A stretch of DNA of 64,000 bases from Ureibacillus composti. GTDB lineage: Bacteria; Bacillota; Bacilli; Bacillales_A; Planococcaceae. Under the pieces are notes generated by a model that worked only from the letters and a program-made list of their open reading frames with translations, had not been told where the DNA came from and searched no databases. The position numbers and the translations under genes were made by a program. Of the stretch, positions 19,270 to 27,125 are shown piece by piece; position 1 is the stretch's first letter, and each line of letters begins with the position of its first letter. Where the stretch lies: positions 947,001 through 1,011,000 of the forward strand of contig JAUCEP010000002.1 of assembly GCA_030348875.1 (NCBI GenBank), written 5' to 3'.

Positions 19270-20184
19270 ATGATTAATAATAATGCATTTACATTAAAAT
19301 TTTATGCTACTACTGATGGCGAATTATTACGTCATGCAATAGAAAAACAAGGCATTTCAAAAAGAGCTCTAACTGATATAAAGTTTTATGGGGGTAATAT
19401 TTTGGTAAACGGACAGGAACGAAATGTCCGTCACCTGTTACAGAAAAGTGATGAAATAACGATCATTTTTCCACCAGAAGAACCGAGTAATGGGCTTGTC
19501 GCTGAATATGGAGATTTAAATATAGTATATGAAGACCAATCTTTTTTGATAGTCGATAAACCTGCCTTTATGAATACGATTCCTTCAAGAGAGCACCCTA
19601 CAGGAAGTATTGCAAATTTTCTACTTGGCTATTTTGTAAAAAAGGGGATTGCCTCTACAGTTCATATTGTGACCCGATTAGATCGTGACACATCAGGTTT
19701 ATTATGTATTGCTAAACATCGACATATTCACCATTTAATGGGGGTTCAACAAGAACAAGGGCTCATAAATAAGCAATACGAAGCAATTGTTCATGGACAT
19801 TTAAATGATGATGAACTCTCCGTTAAAGCTCCAATCGGAAGAAAGGATACGAGCATCATTGAAAGAGAGGTCCGAGAAGACGGGCAATTCGCACATACTG
19901 ATGTTACAGTATTAAAAAGAGGCTTTACAATAAAAGGCGATCCCATAAGTCTTGTAAGATTGAGGTTATATACAGGAAGAACTCATCAAATTCGTGTTCA
20001 TATGGCCCATATTGGACATCCATTAGTTGGCGATGACCTTTATGGGGGAAGTCGTGAATTAATAAATCGACAAGCATTACATTGTGTATATCTACAAATG
20101 ATTCATCCACTTACAAAAGAAAGTATTTCCATAACAAGTAGGATTGGCCAAGATATGGAAATGCTATTGGTTGAAAATAATTAA
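19270..20184 (+). CDS. yjbO: RluA/RluD-family RNA pseudouridine synthase (YjbO)
   Basis: Enzyme of 304 residues. An N-terminal S4-like region (GISKRALTDIKFYGGNILVNG) precedes the catalytic core. The catalytic Asp lies in VTRLDRDTSGLL (about residue 140), and YTGRTHQIRVHMAHIGHPLVGDDLYGG is the conserved C-terminal motif. It isomerises uridines in 23S rRNA or tRNA; the exact site cannot be told from sequence. Only 14 bp separate it from nadK. A terminator follows. Confidence 0.9.
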   Translation: MINNNAFTLKFYATTDGELLRHAIEKQGISKRALTDIKFYGGNILVNGQERNVRHLLQKSDEITIIFPPEEPSNGLVAEYGDLNIVYEDQSFLIVDKPAFMNTIPSREHPTGSIANFLLGYFVKKGIASTVHIVTRLDRDTSGLLCIAKHRHIHHLMGVQQEQGLINKQYEAIVHGHLNDDELSVKAPIGRKDTSIIEREVREDGQFAHTDVTVLKRGFTIKGDPISLVRLRLYTGRTHQIRVHMAHIGHPLVGDDLYGGSRELINRQALHCVYLQMIHPLTKESISITSRIGQDMEMLLVENN

Positions 20185-20208
20185 CAGGTCAAGTCGTATT
20201 TAATTAAT

Positions 20209-20238
20209 CAAGATGTTCGACTATTCGAGCATCTTTTC
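20209..20238 (+). terminator. Terminator of the sasB-nadK-yjbO operon
   Basis: AAGATGTTCGA (20210-20220) and TCGAGCATCTT (20225-20235) with a 4-nt loop, followed by TTCTATTT. Confidence 0.8.
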
Positions 20239-20388
20239 TATTTGTAGGGATATATGGTAGTCAGTGTGAAGGATTGGAAGATTTTTAGACATACATAAGT
20301 AAAAAAGTTTTTTTATGCTAAAAAAAGATGTTTACGTACACGAAGAAGCATCCTATTATTAGGTTTGAGATGAAAGGAGGGGACATGC

Positions 20389-21762
20389 ATGATAGAACAA
20401 AACGAAAAAAATGAAGTGCCGTTTGATGAGGAATATTTACGACAGTTACTCATTGATGAAAAAATTGAAGAATTCCGTGAATATTTTTTAGCACTTCATC
20501 CGTATGATCAGGCACAATTTTATGAGAAGGTTGGACCTGATATACGTGGGATCATGTATCTATTCTTGTCTCCTCAAGAAATGGCATCAATTTTTGAGGC
20601 AATTGAATTAGACGATGAAGAATATCAACCTTTCTTAAATGAAATGAATACAGCTTACGGTGCAGAAATGCTTACCTATATGTACACAGATGATGCTGTA
20701 GACGTATTAAATGAACTAGATAAAGAGCATCGTGATAGTTATTTGAACATAATGGATAGTGAAACAGTTGAAGAAATTAATGAACTACTAGGGTATGAGG
20801 AATATACTGCCGGTTCCATTATGACAACTGAATACGTATCTATTTTACAAAATTCCACTGTCCGTTCAGCGATGGCGGTACTTCGAAAAGAAGCTCCAAA
20901 TGCAGAGACAATTTATTATGTCTTTGTTGTTGATGGTGACCATTGTTTAACAGGGGTTATCTCATTACGTGATTTAATTATATCTGAGGAAGACACACTG
21001 ATTCGTGACATTATGAATGAGCGAGTTGTTCATGTCAAAGTATCAGATGACCAAGAAGATATTGCTCAAATTTTTAAAGATTATAATTTCTTAGCTCTTC
21101 CAGTTGTAAATGACAAGAATGAACTTCAAGGGATCATAACGGTCGATGATATCATTGATGTAATGGATGAAGAAGCATCTGATGACTATTCTAAATTAGC
21201 GGGTATTTCAGATGTAGATGATATTGATGCAGGGCCATTTAAGGCTGCAAAACAACGTCTACCATGGCTCATCATGCTATTATTCTTAGGAATGATTACA
21301 GCGAGTTTAATGGGTAAATTTGAAGCAACACTCGACAAAGTGGCTATGCTTGCATTATTTATTCCTTTAATTTCTGGTACATCAGGTAATAGTGGTACAC
21401 AAGCACTTGCTGTTGCTGTTAGAGGGATTGCTACTGGAGAAATAAACGATAAAAGTAAAGTGAAAATGTTGCTCCGGGAAATTTGTACTGGATTAATTAC
21501 TGGCCTTGTTTGCGGATTACTAGTTGTTGGAATTGTCTTCGTTTGGAAGCATACATTTATTATCGGTTTGTTAGTAGGGGCCGCAATCTGTTGCTCAATT
21601 CTTGTTGCAACAATCGCAGGTTCATTTATTCCATTGTTGATTCATAAATTAGGCGTTGACCCTGCAGTTGCATCGGGCCCTTTTATTACAACATTAAATG
21701 ACGTTACAAGCATTTTAATTTATTTAGGGCTAGCAACAACTTTGTTAAGTCAGATTGGGTAG
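20389..21762 (+). CDS. mgtE: MgtE-family magnesium channel
   Basis: Mg2+-gated Mg2+ channel of 457 residues. A cytoplasmic N domain (about 10-130) and two CBS domains (about 137-255, with TAGSIMTTEYVSI and TGVISLRDLI) act as magnesium sensors. A connecting helix leads into five membrane helices (about 285-455) containing PLISGTSGNSGTQALAVAVRG, the conserved pore-lining stretch. AAAGGAGGGG precedes the start. No M-box riboswitch is recognisable in its ~150-base leader. Confidence 0.94.
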   Translation: MIEQNEKNEVPFDEEYLRQLLIDEKIEEFREYFLALHPYDQAQFYEKVGPDIRGIMYLFLSPQEMASIFEAIELDDEEYQPFLNEMNTAYGAEMLTYMYTDDAVDVLNELDKEHRDSYLNIMDSETVEEINELLGYEEYTAGSIMTTEYVSILQNSTVRSAMAVLRKEAPNAETIYYVFVVDGDHCLTGVISLRDLIISEEDTLIRDIMNERVVHVKVSDDQEDIAQIFKDYNFLALPVVNDKNELQGIITVDDIIDVMDEEASDDYSKLAGISDVDDIDAGPFKAAKQRLPWLIMLLFLGMITASLMGKFEATLDKVAMLALFIPLISGTSGNSGTQALAVAVRGIATGEINDKSKVKMLLREICTGLITGLVCGLLVVGIVFVWKHTFIIGLLVGAAICCSILVATIAGSFIPLLIHKLGVDPAVASGPFITTLNDVTSILIYLGLATTLLSQIG

Positions 21763-21784
21763 CAAACAAAAAGGAATAAGATTC

Positions 21785-21811
21785 ACGAAAAAAAACATTT
21801 TGCATATTTTA
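21785..21811 (+). promoter_or_regulatory. SigK-type promoter of the CotO-like gene
   Basis: AC (21785-21786), a 16-bp spacer and CATATTTTA (21803-21811) fit the mother-cell SigK consensus AC-N16-CATANNNTA. Late mother-cell transcription is expected for an outer coat morphogenetic protein. Confidence 0.65.
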
Positions 21812-21831
21812 TGGAAAAAAGGATGTGTAAA

Positions 21832-22170
21832 ATGATACAAGAACCGTTACTATTTATTCCAACACCTCCGTTTTATTACGTTGAGGTGGAAGATCAAGTA
21901 GAATCAGAGCGAGAAGAAGTGTATTTTGAAGAAAGTACTTCAGTGTATGAAATTCAACGTGCTGAACGAGTAACAGACCTAGTGATCGCCAGGCAATTAA
22001 GTTACTTTAGTCAACCAATGAATGGTCGTTTATTACAATTCTATTTAAAAAATGGTGAAGTAGTTATTGGTATGATTGAAGAGTTGAATAATTCAATTGT
22101 TAAAATCAAGACTGCACAAGAATCAAAGATTATTAATGGTAATGATATTGAAGAAATTACAGTAAAGTAA
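21832..22170 (+). CDS. cotO: CotO-like spore coat protein
   Basis: Short protein of 112 residues with a variable acidic first half and a C-terminal module LLQFYLKNGEVVIGMIEELNNSIVKIKT (about 70-97), which resembles the C-terminal domain of CotO, a B. subtilis outer coat assembly protein. It is shorter than B. subtilis CotO. AAAAGGATG precedes the ATG at 21832; the earlier ATG at 21811 lies before the expected SigK start site. Its position just before a CotZ-like gene matches the B. subtilis cotO-cotZ order, although here the CotZ-like gene is inverted. Confidence 0.7.
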   Translation: MIQEPLLFIPTPPFYYVEVEDQVESEREEVYFEESTSVYEIQRAERVTDLVIARQLSYFSQPMNGRLLQFYLKNGEVVIGMIEELNNSIVKIKTAQESKIINGNDIEEITVK

Positions 22171-22171
22171 A

Positions 22172-22215
22172 GAAAGTCGGCAAATCTTAAATAGAAGATT
22201 TGCCGACTTTTATTT
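22172..22215 (+). terminator. Terminator of the CotO-like gene
   Basis: AAAGTCGGCAAATCTT (22173-22188) and AAGATTTGCCGACTTT (22195-22210) are exact complements with a 6-nt loop, followed by TATTT. Confidence 0.9.
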
Positions 22216-22291
22216 GAAAAAAATTAAGCAAGTAAGTATCATACATTTAGTTTTGTATAAGATAAGTTTGACGTTATAAAAGTTTAGATTT

Positions 22292-22326
22292 AAAACGAAT
22301 CCTGCCCAAGGGACAGGATTCGTTAT
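22292..22326 (-). terminator. Terminator of the CotZ-like gene
   Basis: ACGAATCCTG (22295-22304) and CAGGATTCGT (22314-22323) form a perfect 10-bp stem. Read on the minus strand it ends in TTTTAAA, about 55 bases past the CotZ-like stop. Confidence 0.7.
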
Positions 22327-22379
22327 CAATTATGATTTAGTATGAATAATGGAGTATATTTTATAATAACTGTAGTTTA

Positions 22380-23060
22380 TTAGTGTTTACAAACATCAAG
22401 GTCAACGTCTGCGATACATTGTACTGCAGTGAAGTTTTCTAAATCAACAGTCACACATGTTTCTGTTTTTTCGAAATCCTCAATATCTTCAAATGCGTCT
22501 GGATTTAATTCGCCATTTTCTACAACATCGTCTATGATGTCATCATCATGATCTCTACGTCTACCTCTATTTCCATCTCTACCGCGATCTTTACCTTTAC
22601 CTTCGTTATCTCCAATTGGAGCTAATGCACGTAATGTTGCACAGCAATCACCGAAAACATCTTCTACACGGAAGAATGGTGTAGTAAAGAACCTATTTCC
22701 ATTTCTATTTCTTCCATCTTTACCATCTTTACCATCTTTACCATCTTTACCATCTCGACCGTCTCTACGATCATCTCTTTTATCCATATCTTCTTTAGCT
22801 ACTACTGTGAATGGAGAGCCGTCTTTATTGAGTAACATGAAAACACGTGTGTCGGCATTGCGCGCTTGGTGTTTGATTCCACCAAGTGGCTCAACGAAGC
22901 AACTTGTTCCACAAGAATCACAATCATGATGATTATGACGTCTTGCACGATTTTGAAGTTCTAAAATAGTTTTTACAACCTCGCAAACACAACCTTCATT
23001 ATGACGACGTTCGTGATGTGAAGAGCTTGAGCTTTCATCTTTGTTTCTTCCACAACCCAT
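22380..23060 (-). CDS. cotZ: CotY/CotZ-type Cys-rich outer spore protein with charged collagen-like insert
   Basis: Protein of 226 residues. The N-terminal EVVKTILELQNRA and CDSCGTSCFVEPLGG, the central ADTRVFMLLNKDGSPF and FFRVEDVFGDCCATLRAL, and the C-terminal TETCVTVDLENFTAVQCIADV align with CotY/CotZ/ExsY, the cross-linked crust/exosporium base-layer proteins. Two insertions are unusual. One (about 92-121) is RD-rich with tandem Gly-Lys-Asp triplets encoded by a 9-bp DNA repeat. The other is an Arg/Asp-rich stretch (about 150-175). Without them it would be near the normal ~155 residues. A SigK-like -10, CATATTGTA, lies on the minus strand at 23093-23101. Confidence 0.85.
   Translation of the reverse strand: MGCGRNKDESSSSSHHERRHNEGCVCEVVKTILELQNRARRHNHHDCDSCGTSCFVEPLGGIKHQARNADTRVFMLLNKDGSPFTVVAKEDMDKRDDRRDGRDGKDGKDGKDGKDGRNRNGNRFFTTPFFRVEDVFGDCCATLRALAPIGDNEGKGKDRGRDGNRGRRRDHDDDIIDDVVENGELNPDAFEDIEDFEKTETCVTVDLENFTAVQCIADVDLDVCKH
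22714..22758 (-). repeat. 9-bp tandem repeat inside the CotZ-like gene
   Basis: The unit CCATCTTTA occurs at 22714, 22723, 22732 and 22741, with a variant (CCATCTCGA) at 22750. It encodes Gly-Lys-Asp triplets on the minus strand. An in-frame 9-bp unit lets copy number change by slippage without breaking the gene. Confidence 0.9.
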
Positions 23061-23092
23061 TTCTGGTCACCTCTCTTATATTTACTTCACTC

Positions 23093-23101
23093 TACAATAT
23101 G
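23093..23101 (-). promoter_or_regulatory. SigK-like -10 element of the CotZ-like gene
   Basis: CATATTGTA matches CATANNNTA about 30 bp upstream of the CotZ-like start. I see no AC at the exact -35 spacing, so only the -10 is supported. Confidence 0.45.
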
Positions 23102-23199
23102 TCGAGACGGATATTAAAACAGGGCGAATGTCCATAGGCGCATAAAATAGGCCAATTTTTTTAAAAGGAATTATTCCCCTAAAGTTCGGTGCCTTGACT

Positions 23200-23228
23200 G
23201 AATAGTTTCATTTTTTTGGCGCATAATT
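23200..23228 (+). promoter_or_regulatory. SigG/SigF-like promoter of the spoVA operon
   Basis: GAATA (23200-23204) and CATAATT (23222-23228) with a 17-bp spacer approximate the forespore consensus GYATA / CATNNTA. Forespore expression is expected for spoVA genes. Confidence 0.4.
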
Positions 23229-23249
23229 GATAGAAAAGGGGGTTGAACT

Positions 23250-23660
23250 TTGAAAAAAATGGCATTAACCTTTTTCTTCGTCCCGTTTTTTTTAGTTGGA
23301 TGTTCTTCGGCAAATGAACAAACAATTAGGATATATAATGAGAGTGAAGTTGGAGGAGTACGCGCGGATGTGGAAGGAGTCATTGCTGAAACAGATGAAG
23401 TGTATAACGGAATTGCAGTTTTTGTCGAAGATGAATTGCTAGTATCACTTCAAGTTAAACCATGGTTAGCCTTCAAAAAACAAAAGATAGAAGAAAGACT
23501 TCAGAAACAATTTGACGAACAATATCCTGATTTAAATGTATTAGTGTCAACAGATTTTAAGTTGTATTGGGAATCGGAGAAATTGTTAGAAGAGAAAGAT
23601 CAACAAAAAGTAGTCGACGAAGTACAAAAGCTTAAGGAATTAGCGAAGGAGGAAACATAA
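23250..23660 (+). CDS. YhcN/YlaJ-like sporulation lipoprotein
   Basis: Small lipoprotein of 136 residues. A short hydrophobic signal with lipobox LVGC (Cys at about residue 18) is followed by a YhcN/YlaJ-type domain (VRADVEGVIAETDEVYNGIAVFVEDELLVSLQVKPW). Such lipoproteins sit in the inner spore membrane. Translation starts at TTG 23250, 8 nt after AAAAGGGGG; an ATG three codons later is too distant from it. It heads a spoVA-type operon, its stop overlapping the spoVAC start by one base. Confidence 0.75.
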   Translation: MKKMALTFFFVPFFLVGCSSANEQTIRIYNESEVGGVRADVEGVIAETDEVYNGIAVFVEDELLVSLQVKPWLAFKKQKIEERLQKQFDEQYPDLNVLVSTDFKLYWESEKLLEEKDQQKVVDEVQKLKELAKEET

Positions 23661-24115
23661 TGGATGCAGAACAATATCAGAGTATAGAGCAACAAATTAC
23701 ACCTCCTACTCCTTATCTAAAAAACGTTTTAAAAGCGTTCCTTATAGGGGGAATTATTTGTACAATTGGACATGCTATTACGTACTTTTATATTATATTT
23801 TTCGACTTTACTGAAAAAACATCAGGAAACCCAACTGTTGCTACGATGGTATTAATTGCTGCAATCTTAACCGGGCTAGGGTTGTACCGTAAACTAGGAC
23901 AATTTGCAGGGGCAGGAAGTGCAGTGCCTGTAACTGGATTTAGTAATGCTGTTGTTTCTGCAGCAATTGAGGGAAGAACTGAAGGGTTAGTTCTAGGTGT
24001 GGGTAGTAATATATTTAAGCTAGCAGGTTCTGTTATATTATTTGGTGTCTTTTCCGCTTTCTTTGTTGCCTTAATAAAATTAATCCTTGTTTCATTGGGC
24101 GTAGTCGAATGGTAA
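23660..24115 (+). CDS. spoVAC: Spore dipicolinate channel protein SpoVAC
   Basis: Inner spore membrane protein of 151 residues with several hydrophobic helices. Conserved segments are LKAFLIGGIICTIGHAI, LTGLGLYRKLGQFAGAGSAVPVTGFSNAVVSAAIEGRTEG and the C-terminal helix. SpoVAC is thought to act as a mechanosensitive channel for Ca-dipicolinate during germination. GGAGGAAACATA precedes the ATG. The 3' end overlaps spoVAD by 7 bp. Confidence 0.92.
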   Translation: MDAEQYQSIEQQITPPTPYLKNVLKAFLIGGIICTIGHAITYFYIIFFDFTEKTSGNPTVATMVLIAAILTGLGLYRKLGQFAGAGSAVPVTGFSNAVVSAAIEGRTEGLVLGVGSNIFKLAGSVILFGVFSAFFVALIKLILVSLGVVEW

Positions 24116-25104
24116 TAGTATTTCAATCGAAACCATCGATCCTTGCTTGTGGGGCTGTAGCGGGGCCATTAGAAAAGAAAAGTGTTTTTTATTCCTATTT
24201 TGATTCAATAGTAGATGATGAACGATGGGGACAAAAAACCAATGAGCAAGGTCATTCGAAGATGATTCAAGAAGCATGTGATATTGTCATGCAAAAGGCA
24301 AATATCAAAAATTTAGATGTTGACTTCTTTTTAAGCGGAGATTTAGTCAATCAAATGACACCAACCAACTTTGCTGCTAGGGAAATAGCTGTTTCATTTA
24401 TAGGGATGTTCTCAGCATGTGCAACATCTGTTTCTTCAGTTATTGTAGCAAGTTTACTAACAGAATTAGGTGCTTCACAACATGCCATAGCAGGTGCATC
24501 AAGTCAACATAATTCTGTTGAACGACAATTTCGTTATCCTATTAATTATGGAGGGCCAAAACCTGCGACAGCTCAATGGACTGTTACGGCTGCGGGATAT
24601 GCATTAATTGGAAAGCATAATCCAAAGTATCCATCGATTGTTGCTGCAACAGTTGGCAAAGTAATTGATTACGGTCAAACAGATCCATTGCATATGGGTG
24701 GCGCAATGGCTCCTGCGGCCTACGATACAATTACAAATCATTTGGAAAAAAGAAATCAAAAAATAACCGACTATGATTTAATTATGACAGGTGATTTAGG
24801 CAAAATCGGATTAAAAATTTTAAAAGCCATGTTTGCGCAAACTGGAACAAAACAACAGGAACTTCAGCTATTTCGTGATGCTGGTGCGGAGTTTTATGGA
24901 GAGGATGAGTCCTTTTTAGCGGGTGCAAGTGGAGCTGGTTGTTCAGCTGCTGTATATTACAGTTACATTGATCAACAGTTAAAAAGTGGACGTTATAAAA
25001 AAGTATTACTTGTTGCAACTGGCGCGCTTCTTTCTCCTCTTTCGTTTCAACAAGGGGAGTCAATTCCTTGTACAGCACATGCAATTGAAATTACGATAGA
25101 GTGA
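24109..25104 (+). CDS. spoVAD: Spore dipicolinate-binding protein SpoVAD
   Basis: Thiolase/ketosynthase-fold protein of 331 residues that binds dipicolinic acid rather than catalysing condensation. The conserved Cys region is IGMFSACATSVSSV (about residue 104), and AGASSQHNSVERQFRYPINYGGPKP and TAAGYALIG match the family. It caps the SpoVA channel on the cytoplasmic side. It is translationally coupled to spoVAC (ATGGTAATAG overlap) and followed after 9 bp by spoVAE. Confidence 0.94.
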   Translation: MVIVFQSKPSILACGAVAGPLEKKSVFYSYFDSIVDDERWGQKTNEQGHSKMIQEACDIVMQKANIKNLDVDFFLSGDLVNQMTPTNFAAREIAVSFIGMFSACATSVSSVIVASLLTELGASQHAIAGASSQHNSVERQFRYPINYGGPKPATAQWTVTAAGYALIGKHNPKYPSIVAATVGKVIDYGQTDPLHMGGAMAPAAYDTITNHLEKRNQKITDYDLIMTGDLGKIGLKILKAMFAQTGTKQQELQLFRDAGAEFYGEDESFLAGASGAGCSAAVYYSYIDQQLKSGRYKKVLLVATGALLSPLSFQQGESIPCTAHAIEITIE

Positions 25105-25113
25105 GGCGGGAAT

Positions 25114-25482
25114 ATGGTTTTCTTTGATTTTTTAATGGCATTTATAATAGGTGGTATTATTTGTGCAATTGGTCAATTAATTATGGATGTTGGGAAACTA
25201 ACACCAGGGCATACGCTTTCAATATTAGTTGTTGCGGGAGCCGTTTTAGATGGTTTAGGTTTATATGAGCCTTTAATTGACTGGGCTGGTGCTGGAGCCA
25301 CAATCCCAATTACATCATTCGGAAATTCTTTAACTCATGGTGCTTTAGCTGAGGCAGAAAAGCATGGATGGGTTGGTGTTTTGACAGGAATGTTTGAAGT
25401 GACAAGTTCTGGAATAAGTGCTGCAATTGTATTTGGATTTATCGCCGCATTTATTTTTAAACCAAAAGGTAAAGCAGATTAG
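25114..25482 (+). CDS. spoVAE: Spore dipicolinate channel protein SpoVAEb
   Basis: Membrane protein of 122 residues with about four helices, paralogous to SpoVAC (FIIGGIICAIGQLIMD, DGLGLYEPLIDWAGAGATIPITSFGNSLTHGAL). With SpoVAC and SpoVAD it makes the minimal DPA transport unit. GAGGCGGG lies just before the ATG. No spoVAA, spoVAB, spoVAEa or spoVAF flanks it, so this operon is the short form. Confidence 0.92.
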   Translation: MVFFDFLMAFIIGGIICAIGQLIMDVGKLTPGHTLSILVVAGAVLDGLGLYEPLIDWAGAGATIPITSFGNSLTHGALAEAEKHGWVGVLTGMFEVTSSGISAAIVFGFIAAFIFKPKGKAD

Positions 25483-25489
25483 ACGAATA

Positions 25490-25544
25490 CCCCACTTTCC
25501 TTTGTATTACTGCATAGTATACAAAGTGAAAGGAGGGGTTTTTT
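25490..25544 (+). terminator. Terminator hairpin overlapping the next gene's ribosome site
   Basis: CCCC, CTTTC and TTTGTAT (25490-25507) pair with ATACAAA, GAAAG and GGGG (25519-25538), followed by T6 that abuts an ATG at 25545. The right arm contains GAAAGGAGGGG, the Shine-Dalgarno sequence of the following gene. The structure can therefore end spoVA transcripts and, if read through, mask translation of that gene. Confidence 0.7.
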
Positions 25545-25727
25545 ATGTGGAATAATTGTGGATGTGGTGGCAACCAAGTGAGTCCTGCATATGATAATTA
25601 TGGACCTGATTTCTGCGGTCAAGTAAGTCCATCATATGATTATGGTAAAAAATGTGGAAGTTCAGTATTTGTATTAATCGTTGTATTATTCATTCTTTTA
25701 ATCATTGTTGGATGCTCTTTTAAGTAA
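25545..25727 (+). CDS. YjcZ-like tiny sporulation membrane protein
   Basis: Protein of 60 residues. A Cys/Gly/Tyr-rich polar N-terminus with two similar segments, NQVSPAYDNYGPDFCG and GQVSPSYDYGKKCG, is followed by one membrane helix FVLIVVLFILLIIVG. It resembles the YjcZ family of short sporulation proteins found beside spoVIF. Function unknown. The spacing GGAGGGGTTTTTT-ATG gives it a good ribosome site, although that site is inside a hairpin. Confidence 0.8.
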   Translation: MWNNCGCGGNQVSPAYDNYGPDFCGQVSPSYDYGKKCGSSVFVLIVVLFILLIIVGCSFK

Positions 25728-25740
25728 GGGGTGAGAGATT

Positions 25741-25989
25741 ATGACTAATCCATTTTTCAGACAAATCGAAAATAAAACTGGTGTAGAGATGGAAGAGATT
25801 TTTGCACTGGCAAATGCAATACAACATGCTGATTTTACAAATGAAAAACAAGTACGTAAAATTGTACGTAAGGTAAGTAAATTAGCAAACAAACAAATTT
25901 CGAAAGATTTAGAAGATCAAATTGTAAATTCCATCATTAAAGACGGTTCTTCTTTAGATTTAAGCAAAATTCAAAAAATGATGGGATAA
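25741..25989 (+). CDS. spoVIF: Stage VI sporulation protein F
   Basis: Soluble helical protein of 82 residues. FFRQIENKTGVEMEEIFALANAIQHADFTNEKQVRKIVRKVSKLANK and the C-terminal LEDQIVNSIIKDG match SpoVIF (YjcC), which in B. subtilis is needed for GerE-dependent late coat gene expression. GTAAGGGGTGAG precedes the ATG, 13 bp after the YjcZ-like gene. A strong bidirectional terminator follows. Confidence 0.9.
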   Translation: MTNPFFRQIENKTGVEMEEIFALANAIQHADFTNEKQVRKIVRKVSKLANKQISKDLEDQIVNSIIKDGSSLDLSKIQKMMG

Positions 25990-26042
25990 CTCCACTCGGA
26001 TTATTAAAATTACTATTCTATTAATTAAACTAGCGTAATTTA

Positions 26043-26086
26043 AAATAAAGTGTAGACAAAGTACGTCCTTTGTCTACACTTTATTT
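26043..26086. terminator. Bidirectional terminator between spoVIF and yjcF
   Basis: AAATAAAGTGTAGACAAA (26043-26060) and TTTGTCTACACTTTATTT (26069-26086) are exact reverse complements with an 8-nt loop. It separates convergent genes. Confidence 0.92.
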
Positions 26087-26101
26087 ACAAGAGAATAGAA
26101 T

Positions 26102-26542
26102 TTATATAAGTTTTTCCATTGCCCGATGTGGAATGTTAGCATCCAGAAATTCAGGCGAAGTTACTTTAAAATTTAATTTTTCATAAAATGGTATTGCATA
26201 ACTTTGCGCGTTAAGTTTTAACTTCTTCCATCCATGTTTAGTAGCATAGTTTTCAACTGCCTGCATAATGAGAATACCCAATCTTTTCCCACGATATTCT
26301 CGTAGTACACAAACACGTTCCACTTTTCCGACTCTATGTTCTAATTCACGAAGTCGAGAAGCACCAATTACTTTTTCCCCATCTTTTAGTATAAAATGTA
26401 CAGCGGACGCGTCATGCTCATCGAGTTCAAGATGTACTGGCACCCCTTGTTCTTCTACAAAAACTTTTTTTCGAATTTCAAAAGCGAAATCGAGTTCTTC
26501 TTTTGTATCAACAATTTTAGCCTCGAACACCTTAGTTTTCAT
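26102..26542 (-). CDS. yjcF: GNAT-family N-acetyltransferase YjcF
   Basis: Acetyltransferase of 146 residues. The acetyl-CoA site is RVCVLREYRGKRLGILIMQAVENYA (about 79-103), and VFVEEQGVPVHLELDEHD is typical of the YjcF/ElaA-like group. The substrate is unknown. It is last of a yjcH-yjcG-yjcF operon; its start overlaps the end of yjcG by 11 bp. Confidence 0.88.
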   Translation of the reverse strand: MKTKVFEAKIVDTKEELDFAFEIRKKVFVEEQGVPVHLELDEHDASAVHFILKDGEKVIGASRLRELEHRVGKVERVCVLREYRGKRLGILIMQAVENYATKHGWKKLKLNAQSYAIPFYEKLNFKVTSPEFLDANIPHRAMEKLI

Positions 26543-27050
26543 CCCCAGTTAATCGGTAAGTTTCAAATGTTGTCCAGGAACCGTCTTCTAATTGATACAA
26601 TAAGTGAATTCGGTCGATCGTATCATGTTCATTTACACCAATCATACGTAATTGACCGAAAATGTCATCATGTTCAGATGCAGTAATATCCTGTGCAATT
26701 GTTATGTGAGGAGCAAAAACGTGTTTTGGCTGGCCAAGGTTTATTTGCGATTTAAGTTCTTCATAAAGATTTGTTAATTGTTCAGTTTGTTCGATTTTGA
26801 AGTAGATTACATTGGTCGTAGGGAAAAAAGAACTGACTTTTGTTGCGTGTATTTTTAATGGTTCAAAATTACTTGCGATTTTTTCAATCGTATCTGAAAT
26901 TTTACCGATTTCAGATTCATCCGCCTCGAACGCTTCTTTTAAGGTAATATGCGGAGTGATTTTCGTATAATGCGAATCATAACGTTTACGATAAGTATTC
27001 GCCAAATCTTGAAGTTTTTTTGATGGAAATGCTACAATCCCATATTTCAT
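26532..27050 (-). CDS. yjcG: 2H phosphoesterase-family protein YjcG
   Basis: Protein of 172 residues with two H-x-T motifs in duplicated lobes, PHITLKEAF (about residue 34) and PHITIAQDI (about residue 120), as in the LigT/2',5' RNA ligase-cyclic phosphodiesterase superfamily. It probably acts on RNA or nucleotide phosphoesters; the substrate is unknown. It sits between yjcH and yjcF and is cotranscribed with them. Confidence 0.88.
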   Translation of the reverse strand: MKYGIVAFPSKKLQDLANTYRKRYDSHYTKITPHITLKEAFEADESEIGKISDTIEKIASNFEPLKIHATKVSSFFPTTNVIYFKIEQTEQLTNLYEELKSQINLGQPKHVFAPHITIAQDITASEHDDIFGQLRMIGVNEHDTIDRIHLLYQLEDGSWTTFETYRLTGDEN

Positions 27051-27125
27051 AGTCCGTTACCCCCATAATAAAATAATTTACATAATGATTATAACAGATT
27101 TGAAATATTTAGACATTTTAAAACA

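Noticed and set aside
20239..20388. M-box magnesium riboswitch before mgtE
   Set aside because: The leader is only about 150 bases, AT-rich and lacks the recognisable M-box core.
22714..22758. CRISPR-like short repeats
   Set aside because: The repeats are contiguous 9-bp units in frame with a coat protein gene; there are no spacers.
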